The translations under genes and the position numbers were made by a program. The notes beneath the pieces were generated by a model. The model ran no database searches. It worked only from the letters and a program-made list of their open reading frames with translations, and was not told the origin of the DNA. A stretch of DNA of 64,000 nucleotides from Merluccius polli (lineage: Eukaryota > Chordata > Actinopteri > Gadiformes > Merlucciidae): positions 124,001 through 188,000 of the forward strand of contig JAOPHQ010001149.1 of the NCBI GenBank assembly GCA_030340625.1. The letters run 5' to 3'. Positions 22,353 through 34,999 of this stretch are shown here, one piece after another (position 1 is the first letter of the stretch; each line of letters begins with the position of its first letter).

Positions 22353-25300
22353 ATGGAACAGCAGGGTTTTACGGCCGCCCGGGTTCGGTCTGGGGAAGCC
22401 GATACCACTCACCTCACCAACGTCGCCACCCGGTCCATTGCTGCTTCCACACATCTCACTGCCCACCAGCTTTTAGCCAAACAGCTCCTAGCCTCTGCCA
22501 GCATACTACCCGGACTACTCTCAGCTGCTCTCGCATTTCATCTCCTCTGCAGACCATCACTCCCACTACTCCAGGCTCCTACTCCACCAACATCCCCCAC
22601 ACTCAACTACACTGCTGCTGAACTTCATCGTCTCAACAATAACCACCGTCTTCCTCCTGCTGCTGCCACCGCAGCCTCCAAAGCTGGGATCCTCCGCCGC
22701 CGCCGCTACATCCACCGTGGCTCCGGTCTCTCCCCCAACTGACGCTCCCCTGAGGGCTCACCCATCCCCTCACTCTGGTCTGCTTCTCGCCCCCCCGTCA
22801 CCCCCACCTCCCACACTGCCAACCCCAACAACCTCCGCCCCCTCCCTCCTGCTCCCCCATCCATCTCCCTCGCACTGCTTAATTGTCGCTCCCTCTCCAA
22901 CAAATCACCATCATATCTGAGCTGCTACTGGACAATAACACTGACCTACTCCTCCTCTGTGAAACATGGCAACAGCCCCTGGACTTCTACGCTCTCAATC
23001 AAGCCACTCCCTCCAACTACAGCTACATCGCCAAACCCCGCCTCTCTGGGCGAGGGGGAGGTGTTGCCGCTCTCCATAAACTATCTCTACCCATCACTGA
23101 ATTGAATCTCAACCTCCCATCTATCTCATCCTTTGAATACCTCGCCTTCTCCCTCCCCAACTCTATTACCTCTGTTCTCATTTACCGTCCCCCAAAGCCA
23201 CACCCCTCTTTTCTCTCAGAACTCTCGGAACTCCTCACCATTGCATCCTCTCTCTCCTCCCGCCTCCTACTCACCGGTGACTTCAACATCCACATCGATC
23301 AGCCCACTGCCCCACTGATGTCTGATTTCCTCTCTCTCCTGGACTGTTTTCATCTAACCCAACACATCAACTTCCCCACCCACACCAAAGGCCACACCCT
23401 CGACATAGTCTGTTCCTCCTTCCTACCCATATACAACCCCCATCCTCTCCCCTTCCCACTATCTGATCATCTCTGCATCCTCTTCTCTGCCCCCCTACCC
23501 TCGCCTCATAATCCCAAAAAACGCTCCATCTCCTACCGCAACATCAAGGCAGTCAACCCACTCACGCTCTCCCAGCTCATATCCTCCGCCTTTCCCCCTG
23601 ACCCCGCCCCATCTTCTCCTGATGACTACGCCACCACGCTCAACACCATCCTCTCTGACGCCCTGGACTCCCTTGCCCCCTGGAAAACTTAATCTGTCTC
23701 ATTCACTAACTCTGCCCCCTGGTACACCCCGGAACTCCGCTCCATGAAGCAAACTGGCCGTCAACTTGAACGCCTCTACAAAAAAACCCACCTCACCATC
23801 CACGCCGAAGCCTTCAAACACCACATTTCCTCCTACCGTGACGCTCTCCATGCTGCCAAATCCGCCCACTACTCATCCCTCATCAACAGCACCAACCGGA
23901 ACCCCCACACCCTGTTCTCCACCGTCAACAAGCTGCTCCAGCCACCGGCCATCATCCCACCCTCCTCCCCCGACCTCTGCAACTCCTTCCTCCTCGCCTT
24001 CAACAACAAAATCTCCCAAATCAACAGCTCCCTGACTGCCACCGTCAGCAACTCCTCCTCCCCCACCTCTCCTCCCTCACCATACCTACCCCCCTTCCCT
24101 GACCTCCCGCCCTTCCCTCCTCTCACCGACTTCTCCCCTGTCGACTCCTCCCACATCCTGGACATCATCACCGCATCCAAGACAACAACCTGCTCTCTTG
24201 ACCCCCTCCCAACAACCCTAACCAAGGCCTGCCTCCCTGTCCTCCTCCCTCACCTCACCACCCTCTTCAACCAGTCTATCCCTTGGTCACTTTCCCACTG
24301 CCTACAAACTCGCCTCCATCACCCCCATCCTCAAAAAGCCCACCCTTGACCCAGCCAACCTCTCCAACTACCGCCCCATTTCCAACCTCCCGTTCCTCTC
24401 CAAAACCCTTGAACGCATCGTCGCCACCCAACTCCACACCCATCTCCAGTCCAATAACCTCTACGAACCCCTCCAGTCTGGATTCCGCCCTCTCCACAGC
24501 ACCGAAACCACCCTTGTCAAAGTCATAAACGATCTCCTCACCTCTGCTGACTCCGGTGCCCTCAACATCCTGTTACTCCTCGACCTTAGCGCAGCCTTCG
24601 ACACTGTGAACCACTCCATCCTCCTTCACAGGCTGCGCCAACAGGGTGTTGAGGGCACTGCACTCGACTGGCTCACCTCCTACCTCACCAACAGGCAACA
24701 GTTCGTCTCCCTCTCTGGTCACACATCCACCCTCTCCCCAGTCACGCAGGGGGTCCTGCAAGGCTCAGTCCTCGGACCCCTCCTCTTCATCTGTTATCTC
24801 GTCCCCCTTGGTCACATCATCCGCTCACTCAACCTGGACTTCCACTGTTACGCCGACGACACCCAGATATACATCAGCACCGAATCCACCCAAAACCCTC
24901 CCCTCACCCACATCGAAACCTCCTTCGCTACAATAAAATCATGGCTGGCCCACAACTTCCTCCAACTCAACAGCGATAAAACAGAGCTCCTCCTCATAGG
25001 CACCAAATCCACCCTCAACAAAACCGGATCCATCTCACTCAACATCGGCACCTCGACCATCACACCCTCCCCCCTGGCACGCAATCTCGCCGTTATCCTG
25101 GACCCCACCCTATCCTTTGATCCCCACGTCAGCTCCATCGTCAAGACCTCTTACTTCCACCTCCGCCGCATCGCTAAAATCAGACACTGCCTCTCCCCCC
25201 CTGCTGCTGAATCACTCATCCACACCTTCATCTCCTCCCGTCTTGACTACTGCAACTCCCTCCTCACTGGCATCACCTCTCATTCCCTCCATAGACTACA

Positions 25301-25850
25301 ACTGGTCCAGAACTCTGCTGCCCGCCTCCTTACCCACACCCGGTCCCGTGAACACATCACTCCCATTCTCCACTCTCTCCACTGGCTCCCCATCAAACAG
25401 CGCATCACTTTCAAGATACTCCTCCTCACCTTTAAAGCCCTCCACCACCTAGCCCCCCCCCTACCTGTCTGACCTCCTCGTCCCCCACCGCCCCACCCGT
25501 GCCCTCCGATCCTCCTCCACTCTCTCCCTCACATTACCTAGATCTAAACTCAAATCCTTCGGCGACAGAGCCTTCTCCCGCACAGCACCCCGACTCTGGA
25601 ACTCTCTCCCCCAACCTGTCCGCGACTCACCCTCACTCCTCACATTCAAGTCCCGTCTGAAAACCTTCCTCTTCTCCCAAGCCTATGATCTCTCCTACCC
25701 ATAACTGCTGTCCTGTCCCCCCCCCCCCCCCCCCCGTATTCCACCCCATCATCTTGCCCTTGTTGTCACTCTCCCCCCCCCCCCCCCCCCCGTTTGTCTC
25801 TTCGCCCTCTTGTATGCGTCCTTGGGTCATTGAAAGGTGCAATAGAAATA
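22353..25850 (+). pseudogene. L2-clade LINE, endonuclease and reverse transcriptase
   Basis: A non-LTR retrotransposon that would nick DNA with an AP-type endonuclease and copy its RNA at the nick. The N-terminal part has RRRRYIHRGS at about 22690. The endonuclease reading (22883-23692) has LLLLCETW, LTGDFNIHID and PLSDHL. Reverse transcriptase (about 24280-25470) has LLDLSAAFDTVNHS, TQGVLQGSVLGPLLF and the catalytic YADD, then SRLDYCNSLL and LHWLPIKQRI. The C-terminus RLKTFLFSQAY ends near 25700. Lesions: a frame change near 22740-22880, an in-frame TAA at 23690-23692, a frameshift near 24280 and one at a C run near 25460. Conserved motifs and few lesions suggest a fairly young copy that cannot now make a full protein. 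Confidence 0.88.
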
Positions 25851-25854
25851 CCAT

Positions 25855-25856
<2 letters not shown>

Positions 25857-25897
<41 letters not shown>
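25857..25897 (+). repeat. (TTA)n tail of the L2 LINE
   Basis: A pure TTA repeat directly after 'gtgcaatagaaataccatg', the usual kind of 3' microsatellite tail of L2 elements. Poly-C runs at 25719-25735 and 25774-25790 lie in the 3' UTR. Confidence 0.85.
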
Positions 25898-27486
25898 CAA
25901 CACGACAAATCACCACGACGTCACAACAACAATATACGTTCTTCCGGGTGGCAAAAGACGAAGCGTTCACCGATGGCAGAACTAGTGAACAAACCCCTCC
26001 ATATCATTTGACAGGGCAGAGAGATCGAGAAAACAGTACATGGCTTGAATGAATGATTTTCTTCTTGCGGGGCGCTACATGACGTCTCATTAATTCATAT
26101 GGGTATGGGAAGTCTCATTAACATGTTACGACAGAGTATTAGGGCCACATTAAGAACAATTTTTTTTTCATTAAGTTACGAGAATAAAGTCGTAAATATT
26201 GAATTAATTACGAGAATAAAGTCGTACATATTGAATTCATTACGGCTACACTATAGGCTACATGTTAAACGTTTATTATACGGTTGTGCTCACTGAGCAA
26301 ACCCAGGTTTAAGGTAGCCTACAGGTTAACGTGTGTTACATGTTGTTTAAGAAGTCGGGGTATTGCTGGACTTTCGCGTCTATCTCCGGAACGGAAAATG
26401 ATAGCGACGTAATACTTTTTTTTAATGAAACCGAGAGATGCAGCATTTACAACTTACAACTTCAGATCAACAACAATGTTTTAAACAATGCAACACTTTT
26501 TACAGTAGCCGGCTGGATCACTTCAGTGGAAGCCGCTCTCTTCCTGCCACCCAGAAGTATCTTGACGCCTATTGTTTACAAACATTCTGAAATGCCGTAT
26601 ACTGTTTTCCTGAGGGCGGTGTCAAGCCAAGGTAGGCGAGGTCATACACATTCATACGTCAGAGTATTGGGCTTTTTCTCACTTCCTCGTTTCTGACTTC
26701 CGTCTATGTTCTTACATTGGCTAATGCATGCAATGGGGGTAGAAGAACGTTTTCCACGTGCAGCATGCATATGCAACTAGGAGTGACCTATCATATTCCA
26801 AAAGGAGCAAGTAAAAACGGTTTACCGGTGAAGTACACCTTTAAGTTCAAGGTCAAATTGCTGAAAAAACACCCCCATTACACCCACAACTTTTGACAAT
26901 GGAAACGCAAAAATAACCGTTCTAATGTGTAACGAACTGAACTGAATTGAATTGAACTGAACCGGACTGGTGGAAACAAGGCTTTAGGAACAGGCACTGT
27001 GGACTGGCAGCATATGCATCATGATACAATTCAATACGCAGCATTACACAGTTGTCACAATTCAATATCTAATGCTACATTGTGATGCAATAATACAGCA
27101 ATAATATAATCTCATTTTGGACGTAGGTTAAAACATTTATAAGAATGATTTGCGTACATTAACATAAAAAAGAATAACAGATACAATACTACAAAACAAT
27201 ATTACTATTATAATATTGAAAACTATAATATTATTATTATTATCTTGTCAGGAAATAGCCCGGTGAACCCTGGAAACTGTGCTTCGTACTGCTTTGATCT
27301 TGCACTGGGAGAAATGGCTGGACAGTAATTGCACATGTGTACAAAATTATCATTCAACATATGTTGGCGCCTTGTAGGAAACTCGGCCAAAATGACGCTC
27401 AAAAGCATGAAAGTGTGAGAAAAGTGGGTGTGTTGTGTCTCACATTTTATTTTGTGAAGATAAGATGTGTGTTTGGGAGGGGAGGG
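25898..27486. other. element-derived region, no gene
   Basis: It contains two copies of 'ttacgagaataaagtcgta' (about 26175 and 26210), a motif common in fish repeats, and the right inverted end at 26969-26983. The open frame at 26331-26696 is not recognised. Confidence 0.4.
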
Positions 27487-27560
27487 GGTGTGTGGAGTGT
27501 ATGTGGTTGTTACCTGGTTTACAGCCTCACCTGGCCTGAGTCAGACTGATTAGACTCTTA
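27487..27560. repeat. LTR fragment related to the 10.5-kb LTR element
   Basis: 'gtgtgtggagtgtatgtgg' followed by 'tggtttacagcctcacctgg' and 'cctgagtcagactgatt' matches the first 75 bp of the LTRs at 10520 and 11619. It breaks off after 'agactctta'. Confidence 0.7.
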
Positions 27561-28079
27561 TGGAAGTAAATCTGTGCCATCGGGTTTTGAAAATAAAAAA
27601 CATTGAATTATAAGCACTGAATATTTATGCATTGAAATAACGTATCTGAATTTTTTGCCTCTGAATTTAACTCTTTACATTTTCAATAAATCATTTTCAC
27701 CTTTATTTTTCAATGTTAAAAAATTCAACGTTAAAAAATTCAACTCAAATATTTTCAACGTCCCAAAATTCAACCTGCCAAAGTCAGCCTCAAAATTCAA
27801 TGTACGAAATTCAGTGTTAACATCCGGGGACCCAAGGAAGAGCAATCGATCCTAGATGCTAGATCGCGGTCAAGCAAGGAGAGCGAGTGGGCGACGTCAC
27901 TCGTTGGATACCTGACTCTCACGCGGGAGGGCAAAGCAGATGTACTTGATATTTTAGCCATGTCCAACGGCAACAGCAGCAATAGGGTGGCCAGAGACTG
28001 TCCGGTTTTTCAATGCCCTGTCCAAGCCGGACGCATATTTGTCCTCCTTTTTGAGACACCCCCGGCGGTTATAGGTCCG

Positions 28080-28170
28080 CCCGCTGGTCGTAGGTCCGGG
28101 GTGTGTTACGATCGCCCTACGACCGGCGGGGGGGGGGGGGGGGGGGTGCGCGCGATCGTAACACACCACC
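28080..28170. repeat. GC-rich hairpin motif with G homopolymer loop
   Basis: GGTGTGTTACGATCGC at 28100-28115 is perfectly inverted at 28152-28167. The loop carries 'cctacgaccggc' and about 24 G. Related sequences lie at 14600-14660 and 43795-43890, so it is a dispersed repeat. Confidence 0.75.
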
Positions 28171-28554
28171 TCGTTTGAACCACTTCATCCTCCTGTTCTG
28201 AAACCACACCTTCACCTGAGAAGAGGTAGAAAATAGTTTTGTCAACCATATTGTGTGCTGTTGACACGACTGCTGTGATTCTGCTTTTTTTAAAATGTTA
28301 TGTACAATGTCATTTTAGCTGAAGGCTAAGTGACATAGTGATACATGTAATTAAAGAGCAGGTAGGGGTTTGGGGATTCTTGCTCAAGGATGCCAGATAG
28401 ATGTAGTGGATATTGGGGTTTGAATACAGTACTTTTCAAATGGGAGTCGAACACTCCAACACTACACTCACACATTACCTAACCCTTTGTTAATATTTGT
28501 TAATTGTTACTAAAATGTCTATTTGGCACAAGTTAATAGTTTTGGTTGGTTAAG

Positions 28555-28734
28555 TGGTTAAGCTTAATTAATATATTAGTAATATATAACTATTAGTATG
28601 GGGGACCCTTATAATAAAGTTGGTTAAGCTTAATTAATATATTAGTAATATATAACTATCAGTATGGGGGACCCTTATAATAAAGTTGGTTAAGCTTAAT
28701 TCATATATTAGTAATGTATAACTATCAGTATGGG
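28555..28734. repeat. 66-bp tandem repeat, almost three copies
   Basis: Units begin at about 28558, 28624 and 28690 with 'ttaagcttaatt' and carry 'agtatgggggacccttataa'. The last unit is interrupted by the fold-back element at 28735, and its 'ggggaccc' continues at 32038. Confidence 0.8.
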
Positions 28735-31700
28735 CAACCCTGTCTCATCAAAATTACGTTCCCAGGGAACTATTCGGCATTCTCAATTACGTTTGTCTGA
28801 AAACGTATTTTGTCCGTGATTACGTTTCATTGAACGTATCGCAAATACGTTCGTTCTCAGCCTATTTTTTTGCCATTTATTTACCTATAGGATTATGTTT
28901 GGTTGAAACGTATCCCAGATATGTTAAATGTCAACATATATCATATTATTGTCATTAAGGCATATTTCCCTTTCGGGGAACGTTTCATTTAACGTATTTT
29001 GTCCCTGATTACGTCTTGAATCTGAACCTCAATAGGCTACGTTAAATATCGATAACACATTTGTCGGGGGCGGGGCGGTCCGGGGCTGGGGGGGGGGGGG
29101 GGGGGGGGGGGGTCCGGTCCAGGTCCAGGTCCGACCCTGGACTGGGAGCATTCCCAGTCCAGCACAGTTAGAAATGTAAGCTTTTATATTTAGGATAAGA
29201 TATATTTTACTGTAAGATGGACATTATTATACGTCACGCGCAACACGTATCCTGACGTTGATCCAAAGTGCCAAACGTAGAGGGGTTACAATAAAGGCCC
29301 TTAAATTGTATGACTGTTACATTTTTCTGCCTATTCTTTTCCCATGGTTTTGCGTCCAAGTCACATGACTTTCAAGATTCACGTGACTTTTTCAGATTCC
29401 ACAGGACTCCCTTGTGATGTCACTCCGTCTGACGGATCAAACCCTCGCCCACTACACGTCTGAGGTTGATTTGCTGATCAACACATTATTCCGTGGCAGC
29501 GGGAGAAACTAATGTTGACAAAGTGACGAGTTACGATCGGATGTTTGTCCTATTGGTTAGTTACTCTATGTTTTCTCTCTCTGATTCCTGCACCATGTTT
29601 CAATGACGTCAGGTTGCTAGGGGCTACAGCTGACAGACGCCGTGACCACCTGGGAGGACCTATCAGCCGGAAGTACTGTCCTTACTGTACTACTGTTTAT
29701 GTTAATGTCATAATATTGTTGACAATAAAAAAAATAAAAATAAAACTATTATTGTCCCACACCACAATGTATGTCCCACAAGGTGAACTCCAAACAATTC
29801 ATGTTTATCCAATTCATGGACAAACAAAGCAGCTGGAAACACGTCTAAAACACTTGAAATAGAATGTAGCCTATATTTATATTTTTACAACATCAATCTC
29901 CCTATTATATGAACAAAATATGATCAGGTTATACTTTCTCTCTTGAAAACGGGCAAAACGCTAACCCTAACCCTAACCCGGAAAATGAATTAAAAAAACT
30001 ACAAACGTTCGGAAAATGCAATACACTCAAGTGTGCGGCGCCATGTTTTTTCCGCCATTTTTTTTGTAGGCTAGTTCTAAAATGTTTAGTTTACGTTTTC
30101 CCTATTATGTGAAAATGTGTCAAGGAACTTCGCAAGTGTATTATATGTTTTAGGGACCGGGGAGCACATTTATTTAGTCAGATTTCATTTTTACTATTGT
30201 TAATTGGGTGAAATCTGGTTTTGACCTTACCCAGTAGCGCCCCCTAATGGTTTGGCAAAGGCCACAAAGGACATGATAGAAGAAGTCAAGAGCTTTCCAA
30301 AAATGTTTTCCCCATGTTTGTATCACATTGTGTTGCTTTTCTGTAAGCCTTTAAAAGAGCCAAAGGGCATTCCTGAGGAGCAGGAGCAGGAACCATCCAG
30401 AATGTCCACAGTGGCAGATCTGTATTCTGCAGATCAAGACCTTTCCAATGGTGTCTTCATTGTCATCCTACGACAAAGTTTCATTTTTATCTGCTCACTG
30501 AGAAGGCACTTACTGATGTGTACTTTCTCAGAGCCTATATAGAGCCAAGATGGATAAAATCACTAAAACATATTTTAAGGGATATTTAGTGGCAAAATGT
30601 GTTCAACATATTGATGGTGACCTTATCCTTAGTCATGCTTTTCAATTTGGAGCAGTTTAGACCCCATTTACCCCTTAAATGATTCATATACATATTTCCA
30701 TATTACTTAATATGACCATTTATAGCCATTGTGTTCCCTTCCCCAGGGCTGACAGGATTGCCCTGGATGAACAATATGGTAATGCGAATGTATGTCTGTG
30801 TGTAGTTACATTTGTACCCACAGTTGTTTTTAATTGACCAAGATATGAGCTTTTGAAAGAAAGTAGGCCTCTGCCATAGTAACATAAGGGGCTTTAGGAC
30901 TACAAAAAACATGGCGCCGCACACTTCAGTGTATTGCATTTTCCGAACGTTTGTAGTTCTTTAAATTCATTTTCCGGGTTAGGGTTAGCGTTTTGCCCGT
31001 TTTCAAGAGAGAAAGTATAACCTGATCATATTTTGTTCATATTATAGGGAGATTGATGTTGTAAAAATATAAATATAGGCTATTCTATTTCAAGTGTTTT
31101 TAGACGTGTTTCCAGCTTGTCCATGAATTGGATGAACATGAATTGTTTGGAGTTCACATTGTGGGACATACATTGTGGTGTGGGACAATAATAGTAAAAG
31201 AATAGGCAGAAAAATGTAACAGTCATACAATTTAAGGGCCTTTATTGTAACCCCTCTACGTTTGGCACTTTGGACCAACGTAGTCAGGGTACGTGTTGCG
31301 CGTGACGTATAATAATGTCCATCTTACAGTAAAATATATCTTATCCTAAATATAAAAGCTTGCATTTCTAACTGTGCTGGCTTTAAAAGGTACACATAAA
31401 AAGTACAAATTATGTTCACAGTGTGTTGGCTTACATATCTGGGCCAGTTCAGCCAACCAGAAAGCTTCAAATTATGTTTCCTGTACCGTTTGTGGCTGGT
31501 CGATTTTCATTATACACACATTCTTTTCTTTACATTTCAATATAACTGCTACAGGGCAGTATTTCGCCAGCCACTGACGATAACCACCCACCGGCAATAT
31601 AAAACATTTTAATAAAAGGGGGGGAATGCTCCCAGTCCAGGGTCGGACCTGGACCGGACCCCCCCTCCCCGGACAAATGTTATCGATATTTAACGTAGCC

Positions 31701-32033
31701 TATTGAGGATACGTTTCAATTCAATGTAAATTATCCAAGAGGTAAATAAATAACAAAAAATATGCTCAATTCAGATTCAAGACGTAATCAGGGACAAAAT
31801 ACGTTAAATGAAACGTTCCCCGAAAGGGAAATATGCCTTAATGACAATAATATGATATATGTTGACATTTAACATATCTGGGATACGTTTCAACCAAACA
31901 TAATAGGCTGAGAACGAACGTATTTGCGATACGTTCAATGAAACGTAATCACGGACAAAATACGTTTTCAGACAAACGTAATTGAGGATGCCGAATAGTT
32001 CCATGGGAACGTAATTTTGATGAGACAGGGTTG
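28735..32033. mobile_element. 3.3-kb fold-back element with arms over 1 kb
   Basis: The arms run from about 28735 to 30070 and, inverted, from about 30890 to 32033. Matching blocks continue along their length: CAACCCTGTCTCATCAAAAT at the tip, 'gcaaatacgttcgttctcag', 'aacgtagaggggttacaata', 'cattttccgaacgtttgtag' and 'catggcgccgcacac' near the centre. A 7-bp duplication GTATGGG lies at 28728-28734 and 32034-32040. The centre (30070-30890) has no recognisable transposase. Extra sequence of about 400 bp in the left arm (29341-29745) and about 240 bp in the right arm (31380-31622) breaks the symmetry. Superfamily unassigned. Confidence 0.85.
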
Positions 32034-32040
32034 GTATGGG

Positions 32041-33260
32041 GGACCCGAGAAGGAAGGGACAGCAATTGGGTGGAAGACACGAGTATGTGGTGATCGACAA
32101 AAGCCACTTCAGACATAAGAGAAAGGTAAGAAAATATTGTTTGAATTTTCATAAAATGTACATAAAATATTGTAGCGTGCCTGGCCAGCACAGCTTCCGG
32201 ACTGAGAGCTCCCAGAATGCCGCGTAACGATATGTGAATGTTTAGCGATAAGCCTGTACTAAGTTAGTGTGTTGTTGTCCGGTGACTAAAGTGTGTCTGT
32301 GTTCGAACAAGTACCCATATGTGTGTTACCAAGGTAAATCAAATCAAATGAAATCATTTGGGAAACAAACTACATATACTAAACGTTTTTCATAGTCTAT
32401 TGAGTTGTTTTTTTCCAAACAGTTTCAATAGGAATATTGGACTGCAGTTGATAAGGTAGGATGACTACTACAAAAAAACAACCTGAACAAAGGGAATTAT
32501 GAATGATAGTCACTTCACATTTTGGTGAACATTAACTTTACCCTCAGATCAGTGGTAATGTATTGTCCCTGTAACACCTTGCCAATCAGTGAAAAAATCA
32601 TGAGAATTGGTTAGCCAGATATCTATATTGCACTATATTGCTTTCTTGTGAAATCATTTTTAACTTAAAAAGTTGAAAGACACAACAGTTGCCCTGTAAT
32701 ATAGCACAAATGATTAACTCAAATATAGTTTTTTTTCTGATATGTAGGTATGAATATAATTAATATAATAATATAATGAATAATAATATAATATACAAAA
32801 TTAATATAACAGCTAGATGCGAGTAAGCACTTCTTTCCAGGGTCAAGTATGTGCTGATGTAGGTGCGGCTTTGACTTGGGATGGGGGGCTGTCTAATTTC
32901 CTCAGCTCATCATTTTGTTTAGTATTTGCGTCTCCCATGTCAAGCATTGACCTGCTGCCTGGAAGCGGCCAAGCCACCGGTGGAGCTGGCAAGCAGTCCT
33001 GCCCCTATCACTCTTCTCCATTACCAAATGGTGGGTGGCCCCAGCGCAACTTGGCTGTCTGTATATCAGACACTACCTGATATACACACTCAGATGAAGA
33101 CACACAAAACAGAGAAGACACACAGACAGGAAAATAAATTCTATTATGTAGCATGCCTAAGCATATAAAAATACACACATACCAAAACATGCACACAAAC
33201 ATGCATCCCCAGATATGCACACACCTACCCACATGTTCACACACATAGTAAATTGATGTG
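32041..33260. other. unassigned region
   Basis: AT-rich with CA-rich stretches (33060-33240). Positions 32066-32127 encode GGRHEYVVIDKSHFRHKRK before a GTAAGA donor, reminiscent of a transposase DDE motif, but nothing adjacent supports it. No complete gene was seen. Confidence 0.4.
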
Positions 33261-33261
33261 T

Positions 33262-33292
33262 AGTGGTCCTGACTAGCTCAACTGTTAGAGCA
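33262..33292 (+). repeat. tRNA-derived SINE, left half (A-box side)
   Basis: 'gtcctgactagctcaactgt' followed by 'tagagca' is a tRNA-type A-box region. Its continuation, TGGCATTAACATTGCC then the B-box-like GGGTTTGATTCCCACT, lies at 46886-46925 beyond the nested insertions. Joining the halves gives an unbroken tRNA-like head. Confidence 0.72.
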
Positions 33293-34999
33293 GTGTTTCC
33301 CACAGGATTTTGTGAGACAATAATGGGTGGACCTAGGGACTAGGGGGTTCCGGGGCAGATGCTGAAAATAGTTACGTTGTCAGAGCCACTGGTAATAACG
33401 TAAGATAATTAGCTAACATTAGCTTGTCGATAACTTCTGCAGTAACATTATCTATTTGCTGTCGTAACATTGATTGATAACGTTAGTTAACGTTACTTAC
33501 CTCAAACAATGTTGTGTCCTCAACGTGCTGTGTCTTGGATGCAGCCAGGTATGTTCCAGTGTGTGTGTGAATGTGCATGTACAGTCTATGGTGCGTGCAT
33601 ACAGCGGAGGGGGAGGGGCGGACTGATCTGATCTTTTATGTTATTATATGAAGTGGCGGGCATAGGCTCGCTCACGGAGACACTCTCCCAGTACGTTGAT
33701 GCGCACATTAAAGATCTGGTGTATGACCTACCATCGCATCTCAAAGACACTACAGACTTTCTAAATAAGCTGAATGACTGTCAATTGAATAACTCTGATT
33801 TTTTTGTGTTCCATGGACGTTTCCAGTTTATATCCCTCTATTCCCCACCAGGAGGGCCTGGAGGCCATGAGACATTATCTTGATATGCGAAAAGAACTGA
33901 ATCCCTCTACAGAGTTTCTTATTACGTTAACTAAGTTGGTCCTCACAAAAAATTATTTCAAATTCCAAGATTACTATTATCTGCAACTGAGAGGTTCGGC
34001 GATGGGTTCCCCTGTGGCGCCCAACTACGCTAACCTCTTTATGGGCAAGTTTGAAGTGGACTTTGTGTATGCTAATAATCCTTACTATAAGTTTATTAAA
34101 TATTATTGGCGGTGTATTGATGATGTATTTTTTGTTTGGAGCGGCACAGAGGCTGAACTTAAGGAGTTCCACAATTTTATGAACACTAGGTTACCAACCA
34201 TCAAATTCACCATGTGCTATGACTTGAATGTAATTGCATTTCTGGATGTTCTTGTTAAGAAGGATGGTTCGTTTAATGCTGTACACACAGAAGTATATAG
34301 GAAAGAGACAGATAGGAACACCTTCTTACAATATAATAGTCATCACTTGCCCGCATTAAAAAGATCTTTGCCTTACAGCCAATTGTTGCGCGTTAAACGC
34401 ATTTGTAGTACAGATGATGCCTTTGAGTCGCACGCTCAGGCTCTTTGTGAGAGGTTTAAAACCAGAGGTTATAAAGAATCTACGATAGAACAACAGTTGG
34501 ACAAGGTTCGCCAGGTATCTAGGGCTCAGTTGTTTAGGCCTAGTACTAGGCCGAAGTCAACAGGAGTGGCCATGGTCTTTACTTATAGCCCAATATCTCA
34601 GTCTGTAAAACAAGCTATAGAAAAACATTGGCATATTCTTGAGAGCGATCCACAAGTTTCTTCCACGTTTCAGACACACCCGAGATTTTTCTATAGGAGG
34701 TCACCGAGTCTTAGAGACTCTTTAGTAAAAGCTGATCTACCCAAGACACGACCATCACATTTTCTTTCTTCTATACCTAATGGAAATTTTCCTTGTCACA
34801 ATTGCATACAGTGTCATAACATGCAAAAACTGAAGTCTATTGTTCATCCCAGGACGGGACGTACATTCAAAGTGAAGGGCAGAATCACATGCAGAACATC
34901 ATTTGTTGTGTATGCATTGAAGTGTCCTTGTAATTTATATTATGTTGGGAAAACAAAGAGAGAATTAAAAACAAGAATTTGTGAACACAAGTGTGCACT

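Larger units (their letters stand above)
20866..26983. mobile_element. inverted-end pair flanked by TTA, enclosing an L2 LINE
   Basis: AGCCTTGTTTCCACC at 20866-20880 is the exact complement of GGTGGAAACAAGGCT at 26969-26983. Both are flanked by TTA (20863-20865 and 26984-26986), the target pattern of PIF/Harbinger elements. A second conserved block, TTTTGCGTTTCC, lies about 80-90 bases inside each end. No Harbinger transposase was found inside. The most economical reading is a non-autonomous element that later received the L2 LINE and other repeats. Confidence 0.6.

Noticed and set aside
22353..22742. A host gene with a Thr/Ala-rich N-terminus
   Set aside because: It ends in RRRRYIHRGS, a motif seen in L2 LINE readings, and leads directly into the L2 endonuclease.
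33262..33292. A functional tRNA gene
   Set aside because: Only the A-box half is present here. Joined with 46879-46925 it is tRNA-like but has poor stems, so a SINE head is the better reading.
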